Positions 7,604 to 13,977 of a DNA stretch of 13,977 nucleotides are shown here, piece after piece. Source of the DNA: Crateriforma sp964453205 (GTDB lineage Bacteria; Planctomycetota; Planctomycetia; Pirellulales; Pirellulaceae); contig CAYVRC010000164.1 in NCBI GenBank assembly GCA_964453205.1, positions 1 to 13,977 on the forward strand, given 5' to 3'. The notes under the pieces were generated by a model that was not told the origin of the DNA, did not search any database, and saw only the letters and a list, made by a program, of their open reading frames with translations. Every line of letters starts with the position of its first letter. The stretch's first letter is position 1. The translations under genes were made by a program, and so were the position numbers.

Positions 7604-8454
7604 TTTCGCCAAAGAGCGACTCGGCCGACGAAAACTTGCCGCACGAAACGAATCACGTGCCCGTCGGCGGCCCGAACCCGGTGTCGGCCCCGCAGGTCCC
7701 GCTGTCGGTCGACGATCTGACCGTGGCGTACCACCGAAAACCCGTCATCTGGGACATCGGCTTCGATTTGCCGGCCGGTTCCTTGGTCGGCGTGGTCGGT
7801 CCCAACGGGGCGGGCAAGAGCACTTTGCTCAAAGCGATCATGGATTTGGTGCCCCGGGTGTCCGGCCGCGTCCGAGTGTTCGGGGATACCTACAAGCACA
7901 ACCGCCACCGCGTCGGGTACGTTCCGCAGCGGGAAACGGTCGACTGGGATTTCCCGGTCGACGCGTTGGACGTGGTGACGATGGGGCTGTATTCCAAAAT
8001 CGGTTGGTGCCTGCCGGTTCGCAAGAAGCATCGGAATTTGGCGATGGACGCGTTGGACCAAGTCGGCATCGCGCATTTGGCCAAGCGTCAAATCAGTCAA
8101 CTCTCCGGCGGCCAACAACAGCGAACGTTCTTGGCCCGGGCGTTGGTCCAAGACGCCGATTTGTATTTGATGGACGAACCGTTTGCGGCCGTCGACGCGT
8201 CGACCGAGCGAGCGATCGTGGAGATCTTGCGGACGATGAAACGCGATCACAAAACCGTCGTCGTGATCCATCACGACTTGCAAACGGTGCCGGAATATTT
8301 TGATCACGTCGTGCTGCTGAACATGCGGGTGGTCGCCCACGGGGCGGTCGAAGACGTGTTCACGTCGGACAACTTGCAAAAGACCTACGGCGGCCGCCTG
8401 ACGCTGTTGGACGAGGTCACCGAAGCGATGCGGCGTCGCGAGCAAACACTATGA
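7600..8454 (+). CDS. Metal ABC transporter ATP-binding protein (MntB/ZnuC/TroB-like)
   Basis: This 284-residue cytoplasmic ATPase drives the importer. All nucleotide-binding motifs are intact. Walker A GPNGAGKST is at 67-75. The Q-loop lies in VPQRETVDWDFPV. The signature LSGGQQQR begins at 168. Walker B LYLMDEPF begins at 188, with Asp192 and Glu193. The switch histidine is His225 in VIHHD. The PQR-x-x-VDWDFPV-x-x-x-DVV-x-MG stretch is typical of ATPases in Mn/Zn/Fe importers of the SitB/MntB/TroB group. About 35 polar residues precede the fold. The GTG start overlaps the lipoprotein stop by 4 nt, has a GGAGG ten bases upstream, and lies in the only frame that keeps the coupling. The ATGA junction at 8451-8454 leads into the first permease. 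Confidence 0.94.
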   Translation: MISPKSDSADENLPHETNHVPVGGPNPVSAPQVPLSVDDLTVAYHRKPVIWDIGFDLPAGSLVGVVGPNGAGKSTLLKAIMDLVPRVSGRVRVFGDTYKHNRHRVGYVPQRETVDWDFPVDALDVVTMGLYSKIGWCLPVRKKHRNLAMDALDQVGIAHLAKRQISQLSGGQQQRTFLARALVQDADLYLMDEPFAAVDASTERAIVEILRTMKRDHKTVVVIHHDLQTVPEYFDHVVLLNMRVVAHGAVEDVFTSDNLQKTYGGRLTLLDEVTEAMRRREQTL

Positions 8455-9911
8455 CCGTCGAAAGGGTCAGCCGATTGGCGGCACCCGTCCTGTTCCTTCT
8501 GCTTGCCGCCGCCACGGCGGAATCGCAATCGACGTCGACGTTGACGGATCGGTCGATCAGTTGGCCGACTTGGCAGCAGTGGCAGCGGGTCGCCACGCTG
8601 CGGGATTACAACAGTCGGGTCGTGATCTTTGGCACCGCGGTGCTGGGTTGCGCGGCCGGACTGGTGGGCAGTTTTACGCTGCTGCGACGACGCGCGTTGA
8701 TGGGTGACGCACTCAGTCACGCCAGCTTGCCGGGCATCGCGTTGGCGTTCTTGTTGGTGTCGACGTCCGGCGGTGAGGGAAAGTCGCTGCCGGTCTTGTT
8801 GACCGGGGCGACGATCAGCGGGCTGCTCGGCGTGCTGGCCATCTTGGGCATTCGGAATCTGACGCGATTGAAGGAAGACGCGGCGCTGGGCATCGTCCTG
8901 AGCGTGTTTTTTGGCGCCGGGATCGCCCTGCTGGGAATCGTCCAGCAGACGGCATCCGGCCACGCGGCTGGTTTGGAATCGTTCATCTACGGCAAGACGG
9001 CGTCGATGGGTTCGGCCGACGCGCGGATGATTACCGTCGCGTCGCTGATCAGCATTGGCGTTTGTGGATTGTTGTTCAAGGAGTTCAAGCTGCTGTGTTT
9101 CGACGAAGGCTTTGCGGCGTCTCGCGGCAAGCCGGTGGTCTTGTTGGATATCGCGTTGATGGCCCTGGTGGTGACCGTATCGATCGTCGGTTTACAGGCG
9201 GTCGGATTGGTTTTGATGATCGCGTTGTTGGTGATCCCGGCCGCCGCGGCCCGTTTCTGGACCGAAAAGATGGCTTCGATGACGTTGATCAGCGCCGCGA
9301 TCGGAACGGCCGGCGGTGTGATCGGTGCTGCGATGAGCGCGTTGTTTTCCAGGTTGCCTTCCGGCGCGATGATCGTGTTGGTTTGCACGACGTTTTTCGC
9401 CATCAGCATGCTCTTCGGTCCCCAACGCGGCGTTCTGATCCGGACGCTCCGCCGTCGCCGATTGAACCAGAAAATCGAACGTCAACATTTGCTGCGAGGC
9501 ATTTACGAGACTTTGGAAGTTCCCAAGCCGGCGGTCCAGCCTTCGTTCCGACAGCCGGTATCGCTGGCAACGTTGTTGCCGGTGCGGAGCTGGTCGACCC
9601 GAAAGTTGACGTCGATCATTCGTCACGCCCAAGACGATTCGTTGGTGCGGTTTCGCGAGGCCGAAAAGGAAGTCATTTTGACCAAGGCGGGCGTCAAGGA
9701 GGCGGCTCACCTGACCCGCCAGCACCGACTGTGGGAGCTGTACCTGATCTCCTATGCCGAGATCGCCCCCGGTCGGGTCGACCGGGACGCGGACGCGATC
9801 GAACACGTGCTTGAACCGGAGATCGTCGAGGAGCTCGAAGCGCTGCTGGACCAACGTCAGCCGCGAATTCAGGTCCCCAGGAGTCCGCACGAGTTGGAGG
9901 CTCCGTCGTGA
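8451..9911 (+). CDS. Metal ABC transporter permease 1 with C-terminal DtxR/MntR-like domain
   Basis: Residues from about 55 to 325 form an ABC-3 family (ZnuB/TroC/MntC-like) multi-helix membrane channel. The conserved LMGDALSHASLPGIALAFLL and the VGLVLMIALLVIPAAAARF segment are visible. Two additions are unusual. Residues 1-25 look like a signal peptide or extra helix (RLAAPVLFLLLAAATAES). Residues 341-486 form a soluble tail after the positively charged RTLRRRRLNQK, so it should lie in the cytoplasm. The tail has a winged-helix-like part (about 366-423) and then RQHRLWELYL and DADAIEHVLEPEIVEEL, resembling the DtxR dimerisation/metal-binding domain. By spacing, H425, E429, D444, D448, E451 and H452 match DtxR H79, E83, H98, C102, E105 and H106. 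The 486 residues compare with about 270-290 for a plain permease. Start and stop overlap the neighbouring genes by 4 nt. Confidence 0.9.
   Translation: MTVERVSRLAAPVLFLLLAAATAESQSTSTLTDRSISWPTWQQWQRVATLRDYNSRVVIFGTAVLGCAAGLVGSFTLLRRRALMGDALSHASLPGIALAFLLVSTSGGEGKSLPVLLTGATISGLLGVLAILGIRNLTRLKEDAALGIVLSVFFGAGIALLGIVQQTASGHAAGLESFIYGKTASMGSADARMITVASLISIGVCGLLFKEFKLLCFDEGFAASRGKPVVLLDIALMALVVTVSIVGLQAVGLVLMIALLVIPAAAARFWTEKMASMTLISAAIGTAGGVIGAAMSALFSRLPSGAMIVLVCTTFFAISMLFGPQRGVLIRTLRRRRLNQKIERQHLLRGIYETLEVPKPAVQPSFRQPVSLATLLPVRSWSTRKLTSIIRHAQDDSLVRFREAEKEVILTKAGVKEAAHLTRQHRLWELYLISYAEIAPGRVDRDADAIEHVLEPEIVEELEALLDQRQPRIQVPRSPHELEAPS
9471..9908 (+). other. DtxR/MntR-like regulatory domain fused to permease 1
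   Basis: This part of the permease 1 gene encodes residues 341-486. The first half can be read as a winged helix: helices around SLATLLPVRSW and STRKLTSIIRHA, then a beta wing ending EVILTKAGVKEA. The second half matches the metalloregulator dimerisation helix pair HRLWELYL and IEHVLEPEIVEEL. Two DtxR metal-ligand positions are Asp here (D444, D448). The N-terminal helix that supplies Met10 in DtxR has no clear counterpart, and neither does the C-terminal SH3-like domain. Confidence 0.72.
9896..9900 (+). promoter_or_regulatory. Ribosome binding site of permease 2
   Basis: GGAGG lies seven bases before the GTG at 9908, inside the last codons of permease 1. Its spacing is ideal and it fixes the start of permease 2 at the 4-nt GTGA overlap. 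Confidence 0.6.
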
Positions 9912-11272
9912 ACGCGATCAGCGAGATGACCGAATCGCTGGGCACGCTGAGCTGGCAACTGGACGGCTGGATCATCGCGGCCGGAGTGTTGTGCGCGATC
10001 GCATCGTCGTTGTTGGGGAACTTTTTGGTCTTGCGCCGGATGAGCATGCTGGGGGACGCGGTCACGCACGCGGTGTTGCCGGGCTTGGCCGTTGCCTTTT
10101 TCATCAGCGACAGCCGAAGCAGTTTTCCGATGTTCCTGGGCGCCGTCATCGTCGGCATCCTGACCGCGGTGTTCACCGAATGGATCCGGCGGATCGGCAA
10201 AGTCGACGAAGGCGCATCGATGGGCGTCGTGTTCACGTCGCTGTTCGCGTTGGGGCTGGTGCTGGTCGTTCAGGCTGCCGACAACGTGGACTTGGACCCC
10301 GGCTGTGTCCTGTACGGCGCGATCGAAGTGACCCCGTTGGACAAAGTCTCGGTGTTCGGTTGGCGAGTGCCGCGTGCGGTCGTGACCTTGTCGGTCGTGA
10401 CGATCGTCAACCTGGCGTTCGTGGTGGTGATGTTCAAAGAATTGAAAGTCACTTCGTTTGACCCGTCGATCGCGACGACGATGGGTTTCAGCTCCACGGC
10501 GATGCACTACTTGTTGATGGTGTTGGTTGCCGTGACGGCCGTGGCCAGCTTCGAAAGCGTCGGTAACATTTTGGTCGTGGCGATGTTCGTCGTTCCGCCG
10601 GCGGCGGCTTTTTTGTTGACCAATCGCTTGGCACCCATGATCACGATCAGCGTCGTGTTGGCGGCGGCGTCGGCGGTCCTGGGGCACTTGACCGCGATCG
10701 CCGTTCCGGCCGCTTTCGGGTATCGCAGCACCCGCACCGCGGGGATGATGGCCGTCGTCGCCGGCCTGATTTTTTTGACCGCTGTGGTGTTCAGTCCACG
10801 GCACGGCGTGTTGGTCCGCTTCGTCCGGCGGCGGTTGCTGGCGATTCGCATTCTGGGCGACGACGTTTGTGCGTACTTGTTCCGTTTGCAAGAACGTGAC
10901 GCACGGGAATCGGCCGGTCGCTCGGAGCTGCGTTTGAATCTGCTGAGCGGCAAACTGTCGTTGGCGATCGCCCTGCGTGGGTTGGGCCGCAAAGGCCAGA
11001 TCGAAACGACGGGCGACGGATTCCGGTTGACCGAGGCCGGCGAATCGCGGGCCCGCGGCTTGGTCCGATCCCACCGCTTGTGGGAACAGTACTTGGTCGA
11101 GCGTGCGGGGCTGGATCAGGAGCGGATTCACGACAAGGCCGAGCAGCTGGAGCACTTTACCGACCAAGACCTGCGAAGTCGTCTGGACGACGAGACGGAC
11201 CGGCCGACGTTCGATCCCCACGGTGCCGAGATTCCGGACGAGCATTCCTCGACGCCCGATGCGACAAATTGA
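9908..11272 (+). CDS. Metal ABC transporter permease 2 with C-terminal DtxR/MntR-like domain
   Basis: This 454-residue protein is the second membrane subunit. The ABC-3 channel covers about 16-305. It includes the family motif SMLGDAVTHAVLPGLAVAFF, the central MFKELKVTSFDP loop and VGNILVVAMFVVPPAAAFLL. After the basic RFVRRRLLAIR the chain enters a cytoplasmic tail (309-454). A winged-helix-like unit (about 339-383, ending GDGFRLTEAGESRAR) is followed by SHRLWEQYLVERAGL, DKAEQLEHF and DPHGAEIP, a strong resemblance to DtxR/MntR. All six DtxR ligand positions carry a metal-binding residue at exact spacing: H389, E393, H408, E412, E415 and H416. Only the Cys102 position differs (Glu, as in Mn-type regulators). 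The paired permeases suggest a heterodimer in the membrane, with their tails side by side. Confidence 0.91.
   Translation: MNAISEMTESLGTLSWQLDGWIIAAGVLCAIASSLLGNFLVLRRMSMLGDAVTHAVLPGLAVAFFISDSRSSFPMFLGAVIVGILTAVFTEWIRRIGKVDEGASMGVVFTSLFALGLVLVVQAADNVDLDPGCVLYGAIEVTPLDKVSVFGWRVPRAVVTLSVVTIVNLAFVVVMFKELKVTSFDPSIATTMGFSSTAMHYLLMVLVAVTAVASFESVGNILVVAMFVVPPAAAFLLTNRLAPMITISVVLAAASAVLGHLTAIAVPAAFGYRSTRTAGMMAVVAGLIFLTAVVFSPRHGVLVRFVRRRLLAIRILGDDVCAYLFRLQERDARESAGRSELRLNLLSGKLSLAIALRGLGRKGQIETTGDGFRLTEAGESRARGLVRSHRLWEQYLVERAGLDQERIHDKAEQLEHFTDQDLRSRLDDETDRPTFDPHGAEIPDEHSSTPDATN
10832..11272 (+). other. DtxR/MntR-like regulatory domain fused to permease 2
   Basis: This segment encodes residues 309-454 of permease 2. 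It keeps both DtxR metal sites in outline: site 1 H389/E393/H408 and site 2 E412/E415/H416. It also keeps the DPHGAEIP stretch, which aligns with the CP(F/H)GxPIP turn of DtxR-family repressors. No SH3-like domain follows. The first DtxR helix, source of one site-2 ligand, is not evident. Confidence 0.78.
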
Positions 11273-11444
11273 CTCCCGTCGGAGCGGCCCGGCAAAAGGC
11301 GATCCGAAGAAAAGGTCGAGACGCGGCAGGGCTGATTGAGTGATCTGGCGGTGGCGATCATACTGTTGCGGAATTCCGTGGGCAGAATCTCGCCCACTGA
11401 TCCGTTCCGACTTCCCTCGAATCCTCCGCCGGAGAAACGCTTCC
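11273..11444 (+). other. Gap between importer operon and DUF1080 gene
   Basis: These 172 bases can be read in frame with the downstream gene from 11340, but that extension (rich in Arg, Trp and Ser) precedes the signal peptide and looks non-coding. No stem-loop with T-run and no palindromic DtxR-like operator was recognised. The gap may hold the promoter of the DUF1080 gene. Confidence 0.35.
11431..11434 (+). promoter_or_regulatory. Possible ribosome binding site of the DUF1080 gene
   Basis: GGAG lies ten bases before the ATG at 11445, a slightly long spacing. It supports that ATG over the longer in-frame alternative starting at 11340. Confidence 0.4.
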
Positions 11445-12221
11445 ATGTTTTGTCATCGTACTCGATCGATCCGATCACTGTTTGGGATGGTCGCCGCCGT
11501 CGCTTGTTTCACCTTTACCGACACGCCGGCTTCCGCCCAGGACTTGGTGATGACCGCGCCGCCGGTGTCGCCGGAAGCGGAGACCATCTTCAACGGCAAA
11601 GACTTGAGCGGCTGGGACGGCGACCCGCGTCTGTGGTCGGTTCGCGACGGCGTGATCCACGGTGAAACGACCGAGGAAGTCCCCAGCAAGGGCAACACGT
11701 TCTTGATCTATCAAGGCGGCGACATCGCGGATTTCGAATTGCGTTTGTCGTTCCGCTGCAGCGCCACCAACAACTCGGGCATTCAGTACCGTTCGTCCTT
11801 GTTGACCGAAGGCCCCAAGGCGACCAACCCTTGGGTCTTGAAGGGATACCAACACGAAGTCCGCAACGAAGAAGACTTTCCGAACGTGTCCGCGTTCATC
11901 TATGACGAAAAAGGCAAGCGGGGACGCATTTGCATGGTCGGCGAAGTCGCCGTGTGGGACGCCGACGGCAAGAAGGTCTTGCGCGACGACCTGATCGACC
12001 AAGAAGCCTTTCGTGAATTGATGAAGATCGACGATTGGAACGACGTGGTGATCGTGGCCAAGGGCAACAACATCAAGCACTATTTGAACGGACGCTTGAT
12101 GCTGGACTTCACCGACAAACACCCCGAGTTGGCTCTGGACAAGGGCGTCATCGCGGTCCAACTGCACGGCGGAAAGCCGATGTGGACGGAATTCAAGGAC
12201 ATCAAGCTGACCAAGTTTTAA
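11445..12221 (+). CDS. Secreted DUF1080 (3-keto-disaccharide hydrolase-like) protein
   Basis: DUF1080 proteins have a concanavalin/LamG-like beta-sandwich fold. Some members cleave 3-keto-glycosides, and planctomycetes carry many copies. The substrate of this one is unknown. From ATG 11445 the product has 258 residues. Residues 1-31 form a signal peptide (basic start, hydrophobic core, ASA before QDLV), so it is exported. The mature part opens with the hallmark IFNGKDLSGWDGD (48-60) and WSVRDGVIHGE (64-74). It continues with FELRLSFRCSATNNSGIQYRS and a WTEFKDIKL ending. A single domain fills the protein. The gene is separated from the importer operon by about 170 bases and overlaps the convergent gene by 4 nt at its stop. 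Confidence 0.88.
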   Translation: MFCHRTRSIRSLFGMVAAVACFTFTDTPASAQDLVMTAPPVSPEAETIFNGKDLSGWDGDPRLWSVRDGVIHGETTEEVPSKGNTFLIYQGGDIADFELRLSFRCSATNNSGIQYRSSLLTEGPKATNPWVLKGYQHEVRNEEDFPNVSAFIYDEKGKRGRICMVGEVAVWDADGKKVLRDDLIDQEAFRELMKIDDWNDVVIVAKGNNIKHYLNGRLMLDFTDKHPELALDKGVIAVQLHGGKPMWTEFKDIKLTKF

Positions 12222-13066
12222 TCTTGGACGATCGTGTTCCCGCCGGACGTTACCGAAGATTTGCCGGGGACATATCGGTCGGCTTCGAAAAACAGATAGC
12301 CCGCTAACGCGAATCCGATCACCGACAGGACGATCAGCTTCAAATTCTTGAAGCGGTTGGTGATCGCGAAGTAGAACAGATAGAAGGGCACGAACAGGCT
12401 CAGCAGCCCCTGCTTGGTCGACTTCTTGAAGGCGGCGACCAAGACGGCCAGCTGGGCCATCAGGCTTAGAAAGGCGATCAAGCCACCCGTGCCGGCCAGG
12501 AAGGTCTTCATGGGGCTGAAGTCCAATGATTCTTCTTCTCGGTTCGCGGCGTTGACCGTGATCACGGCCAGCAGGGAACCGCTGCCCAGGACGAACAGCA
12601 CGACCAACAGCATCCACCACGGCATGCCGGCCTTGGCGTGCATCTCTTTCTGGATCGAAACGTCGCGTTGCATCGACTTTTCGGCGGCGTTGAGCGCCAG
12701 GGTGCCCATGTCGATGTCGACGCCGGCCGTTTGATGCGAATCCATCTTCACGCCGGTGGTTTTGTTGAAACCGCACTTGGTGCAAAGCACCGAACCGGCC
12801 TTCATTTCGACGCCGCAGGCCGGACAAGCCGCCGCGACGTGTCGGTCGAACCCCTCTTCGGCGAACAAGTCGTCCAGTTCACCTTTGACCGGGACCGTCG
12901 CGCCGGCCTTTTTCGTTCCCGCTTTTTGCGCGGCGACCGTTTGTTTCGCTGCCGCCGTCGGCACGCGGATCGGCTTGGCACAGCCCGGGCATTTGACGGC
13001 TTTGCCGGCCAGCTCGTCGCGAACCGACAAGACTTTGCCACACGAACATTTCACACGGACGGGCAT
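12218..13066 (-). CDS. Zinc-ribbon membrane protein of unknown function
   Basis: No function is recognised. The 282-residue product starts MPVRVKCSCGKVLSV and has four cysteines (C7, C9, C26, C29) in a planctomycete-type N-terminal zinc ribbon ending KCPGCAKPIRVP. An Ala/Lys-rich linker follows, then a second ribbon with C81, C84, C95 and C98 (CPAC and CTKC). The C-terminal half contains four likely membrane helices, at about 149-171, 187-212, 219-236 and 241-260. The ribbons, lacking a signal peptide, should face the cytoplasm. The ATG at 13066 was preferred over an in-frame upstream ATG at 13138, which would add 24 residues before the conserved ribbon start. It lies downstream of xseA on the same strand with a 123-base gap and converges with the DUF1080 gene. 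Confidence 0.82.
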   Translation of the reverse strand: MPVRVKCSCGKVLSVRDELAGKAVKCPGCAKPIRVPTAAAKQTVAAQKAGTKKAGATVPVKGELDDLFAEEGFDRHVAAACPACGVEMKAGSVLCTKCGFNKTTGVKMDSHQTAGVDIDMGTLALNAAEKSMQRDVSIQKEMHAKAGMPWWMLLVVLFVLGSGSLLAVITVNAANREEESLDFSPMKTFLAGTGGLIAFLSLMAQLAVLVAAFKKSTKQGLLSLFVPFYLFYFAITNRFKNLKLIVLSVIGFALAGYLFFEADRYVPGKSSVTSGGNTIVQD

Positions 13067-13189
13067 GATGGTGAATCTGAAGCGATGAAGGATGAGAAGT
13101 GGGGGACGACCGGCCTCGATCACCAGTCCCCAGGCCATTGCATCATAATCGACGCAGCGATCCGAGGAACCTCCGTATCCGCGGCCGAA
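13067..13189 (-). other. Gap between xseA and the zinc-ribbon gene
   Basis: This 123-base spacer is too short for a typical xseB (small exonuclease VII subunit, about 70-85 codons plus signals), and no such reading frame was found. No terminator hairpin with T-run was recognised. Confidence 0.4.
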
Positions 13190-13977
13190 TCAGTCGACCG
13201 TCGAACGGATTTCGCCCTCGGCAAGACGTGTCTTGATCTTGTCGCCCCGGGTGACGTCCGCGGCGCGGGTCAGCGGTTTTTCCGAGGGGCCGTACGTCAC
13301 GCTATAACCGCGACCGAGGACGCCGACGGGCGACAAGGCGTGCAAGGCTGTCGACGCGGTCGCCATTCGCACCCTGGCTTGATCGACGCGGGCGTCGATC
13401 GCCGACTTGGCCCGCTGGTCCAGTTCGTCCAGCAATCGCGATCGGTGGTGCACGAACTCCAAAGGACTCTTCAACACCGGCCGATCGGCGATCGCCGTCA
13501 ACCGCATTCGACGTTCCCGCAGCGTGTTACGCATCGCTTGGTGCAATCGAAGCTGCCAGCCTCCAAAGGCTTTGGTCAGCATGTCGCCATCGGGCAGCAC
13601 TCGGGTCGCCGCGTCGGTCGGCGTCAACGCGCGAACATCCGCGGCCATGTCGCACAAGGTCACGTCGATTTCGTGACCGATCGCCGATACGGTGGGGATC
13701 CGGCACGCGGCGACCGCGCGGACGACGGATTCCTCGTTGAAGCACCACAAATCCTCCAAGCTCCCGCCACCGCGCGACAGGATCACGCAATCCAAAGGCG
13801 GGCGGATCGCCTGGGCGGCTTTCAAGGCGGCCAAGATCGATTTGGTCCCACCGGCGCCTTGCACCTGAGCCGGGATCAGGAGGATCTCGGTGCCCCGGTA
13901 TCGGTTTTCGGCGGCTTGCAAAAAATCGCGGATCGCCGCACCGGTCGGGCTGGTGATGATCGCGATGCGGGCGGGAA
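13190..13977 (-). CDS. xseA: Exodeoxyribonuclease VII large subunit, C-terminal part (cut by window edge)
   Basis: This is the catalytic subunit of exonuclease VII, which degrades single-stranded DNA from both ends into short oligonucleotides and acts in mismatch repair and recombination. Only the last 261 residues are inside the window. The reading frame stays open to base 13977, and the N-terminal OB-fold DNA-binding domain lies beyond it. Visible hallmarks are RIAIITSPTGAAIRDFLQ, then the conserved block LSRGGGSLEDLWCFNEE, PTVSAIGHEIDVTLCDMAAD and VRALTPTDAA. Next comes a long helical coiled stretch (RRMRLTAIADR to DQARVRMATA) and the C-terminal LSPVGVLGRGYSVTY signature. A TTG near 13921 is internal and not the true start. 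Confidence 0.93.
   Translation of the reverse strand, partial: PARIAIITSPTGAAIRDFLQAAENRYRGTEILLIPAQVQGAGGTKSILAALKAAQAIRPPLDCVILSRGGGSLEDLWCFNEESVVRAVAACRIPTVSAIGHEIDVTLCDMAADVRALTPTDAATRVLPDGDMLTKAFGGWQLRLHQAMRNTLRERRMRLTAIADRPVLKSPLEFVHHRSRLLDELDQRAKSAIDARVDQARVRMATASTALHALSPVGVLGRGYSVTYGPSEKPLTRAADVTRGDKIKTRLAEGEIRSTVD

Larger units (their letters stand above)
6569..11272 (+). other. Four-gene Mn/Zn ABC importer operon
   Basis: The lipoprotein, ATPase, permease 1 and permease 2 genes are joined by 4-nt stop/start overlaps at 7600-7603 (GTGA), 8451-8454 (ATGA) and 9908-9911 (GTGA). This implies one transcript and translational coupling. The gene set is a complete ABC importer with two different permease subunits. 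Only seven bases separate it from the upstream mutase gene, so either the promoter lies inside that gene or the mutase is part of the transcript. Confidence 0.85.

Noticed and set aside
11273..11444. DtxR-type operator or terminator after the importer operon
   Set aside because: Only a trivial 4-bp stem (CTCC/GGAG at 11273-11284) is present, with no T-run and no long palindrome.
9869..11446. Long minus-strand open frame (about 525 codons) opposite permease 2
   Set aside because: Its translation is rich in Arg, His, Gln and Asp with no hydrophobic core or known motif, typical of an antisense shadow in GC-rich DNA. The plus strand has intact permease motifs.
11475..12827. Minus-strand open frame spanning the DUF1080 and zinc-ribbon genes
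   Set aside because: It runs antisense to one real gene and out of frame with the other, with a biased Arg/Asp/Gly composition.

Overview
The window looks like a stretch of chromosome from a planctomycete, most likely a Rhodopirellula-like member of the Pirellulales. The evidence is indirect: high GC by eye, weak or missing Shine-Dalgarno sites at several starts, a secreted DUF1080 protein, a DUF1573 protein, and a zinc-ribbon membrane protein of a type common in this phylum. No rRNA, tRNA, CRISPR array, insertion sequence or phage gene was seen.

Layout, left to right. Bases 1-503 carry no supportable gene. Five plus-strand genes follow: rhamnulokinase (504-2027), a protein with two tandem DUF3467-like domains (2126-2815), a Maf nucleotide pyrophosphatase (2859-3542), an exported DUF1573 protein (3580-4632) and a phosphoglucomutase-type phosphohexomutase (4729-6561). 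Seven bases later a tightly packed four-gene manganese/zinc ABC importer begins (6569-11272): solute-binding lipoprotein, ATPase and two permeases, with all three internal junctions overlapping by 4 nt. A secreted DUF1080 protein (11445-12221) closes the plus-strand run. Its stop codon interlocks with that of a convergent minus-strand gene for a zinc-ribbon, four-helix membrane protein (12218-13066). The window ends inside a minus-strand xseA (exonuclease VII large subunit), whose N-terminus lies outside.

The most interesting feature is in the importer. Both permeases carry a cytoplasmic C-terminal extension of about 145 residues that resembles the winged-helix plus dimerisation/metal-binding part of the DtxR/MntR metalloregulators. 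In the second permease, residues H389, E393, H408, E412, E415 and H416 reproduce the spacing of DtxR H79, E83, H98, C102, E105 and H106. The first permease has the same spacing with two Asp substitutions. No free-standing DtxR/Fur-type regulator is present in the window. A reasonable inference is that the transporter senses cytosolic metal itself, either to gate transport or to bind DNA from the membrane.

The remaining genes are housekeeping or envelope functions with no obvious single pathway. They cover sugar phosphorylation and sugar-phosphate isomerisation, nucleotide-pool sanitation, exported structural or hydrolytic proteins, and DNA repair.
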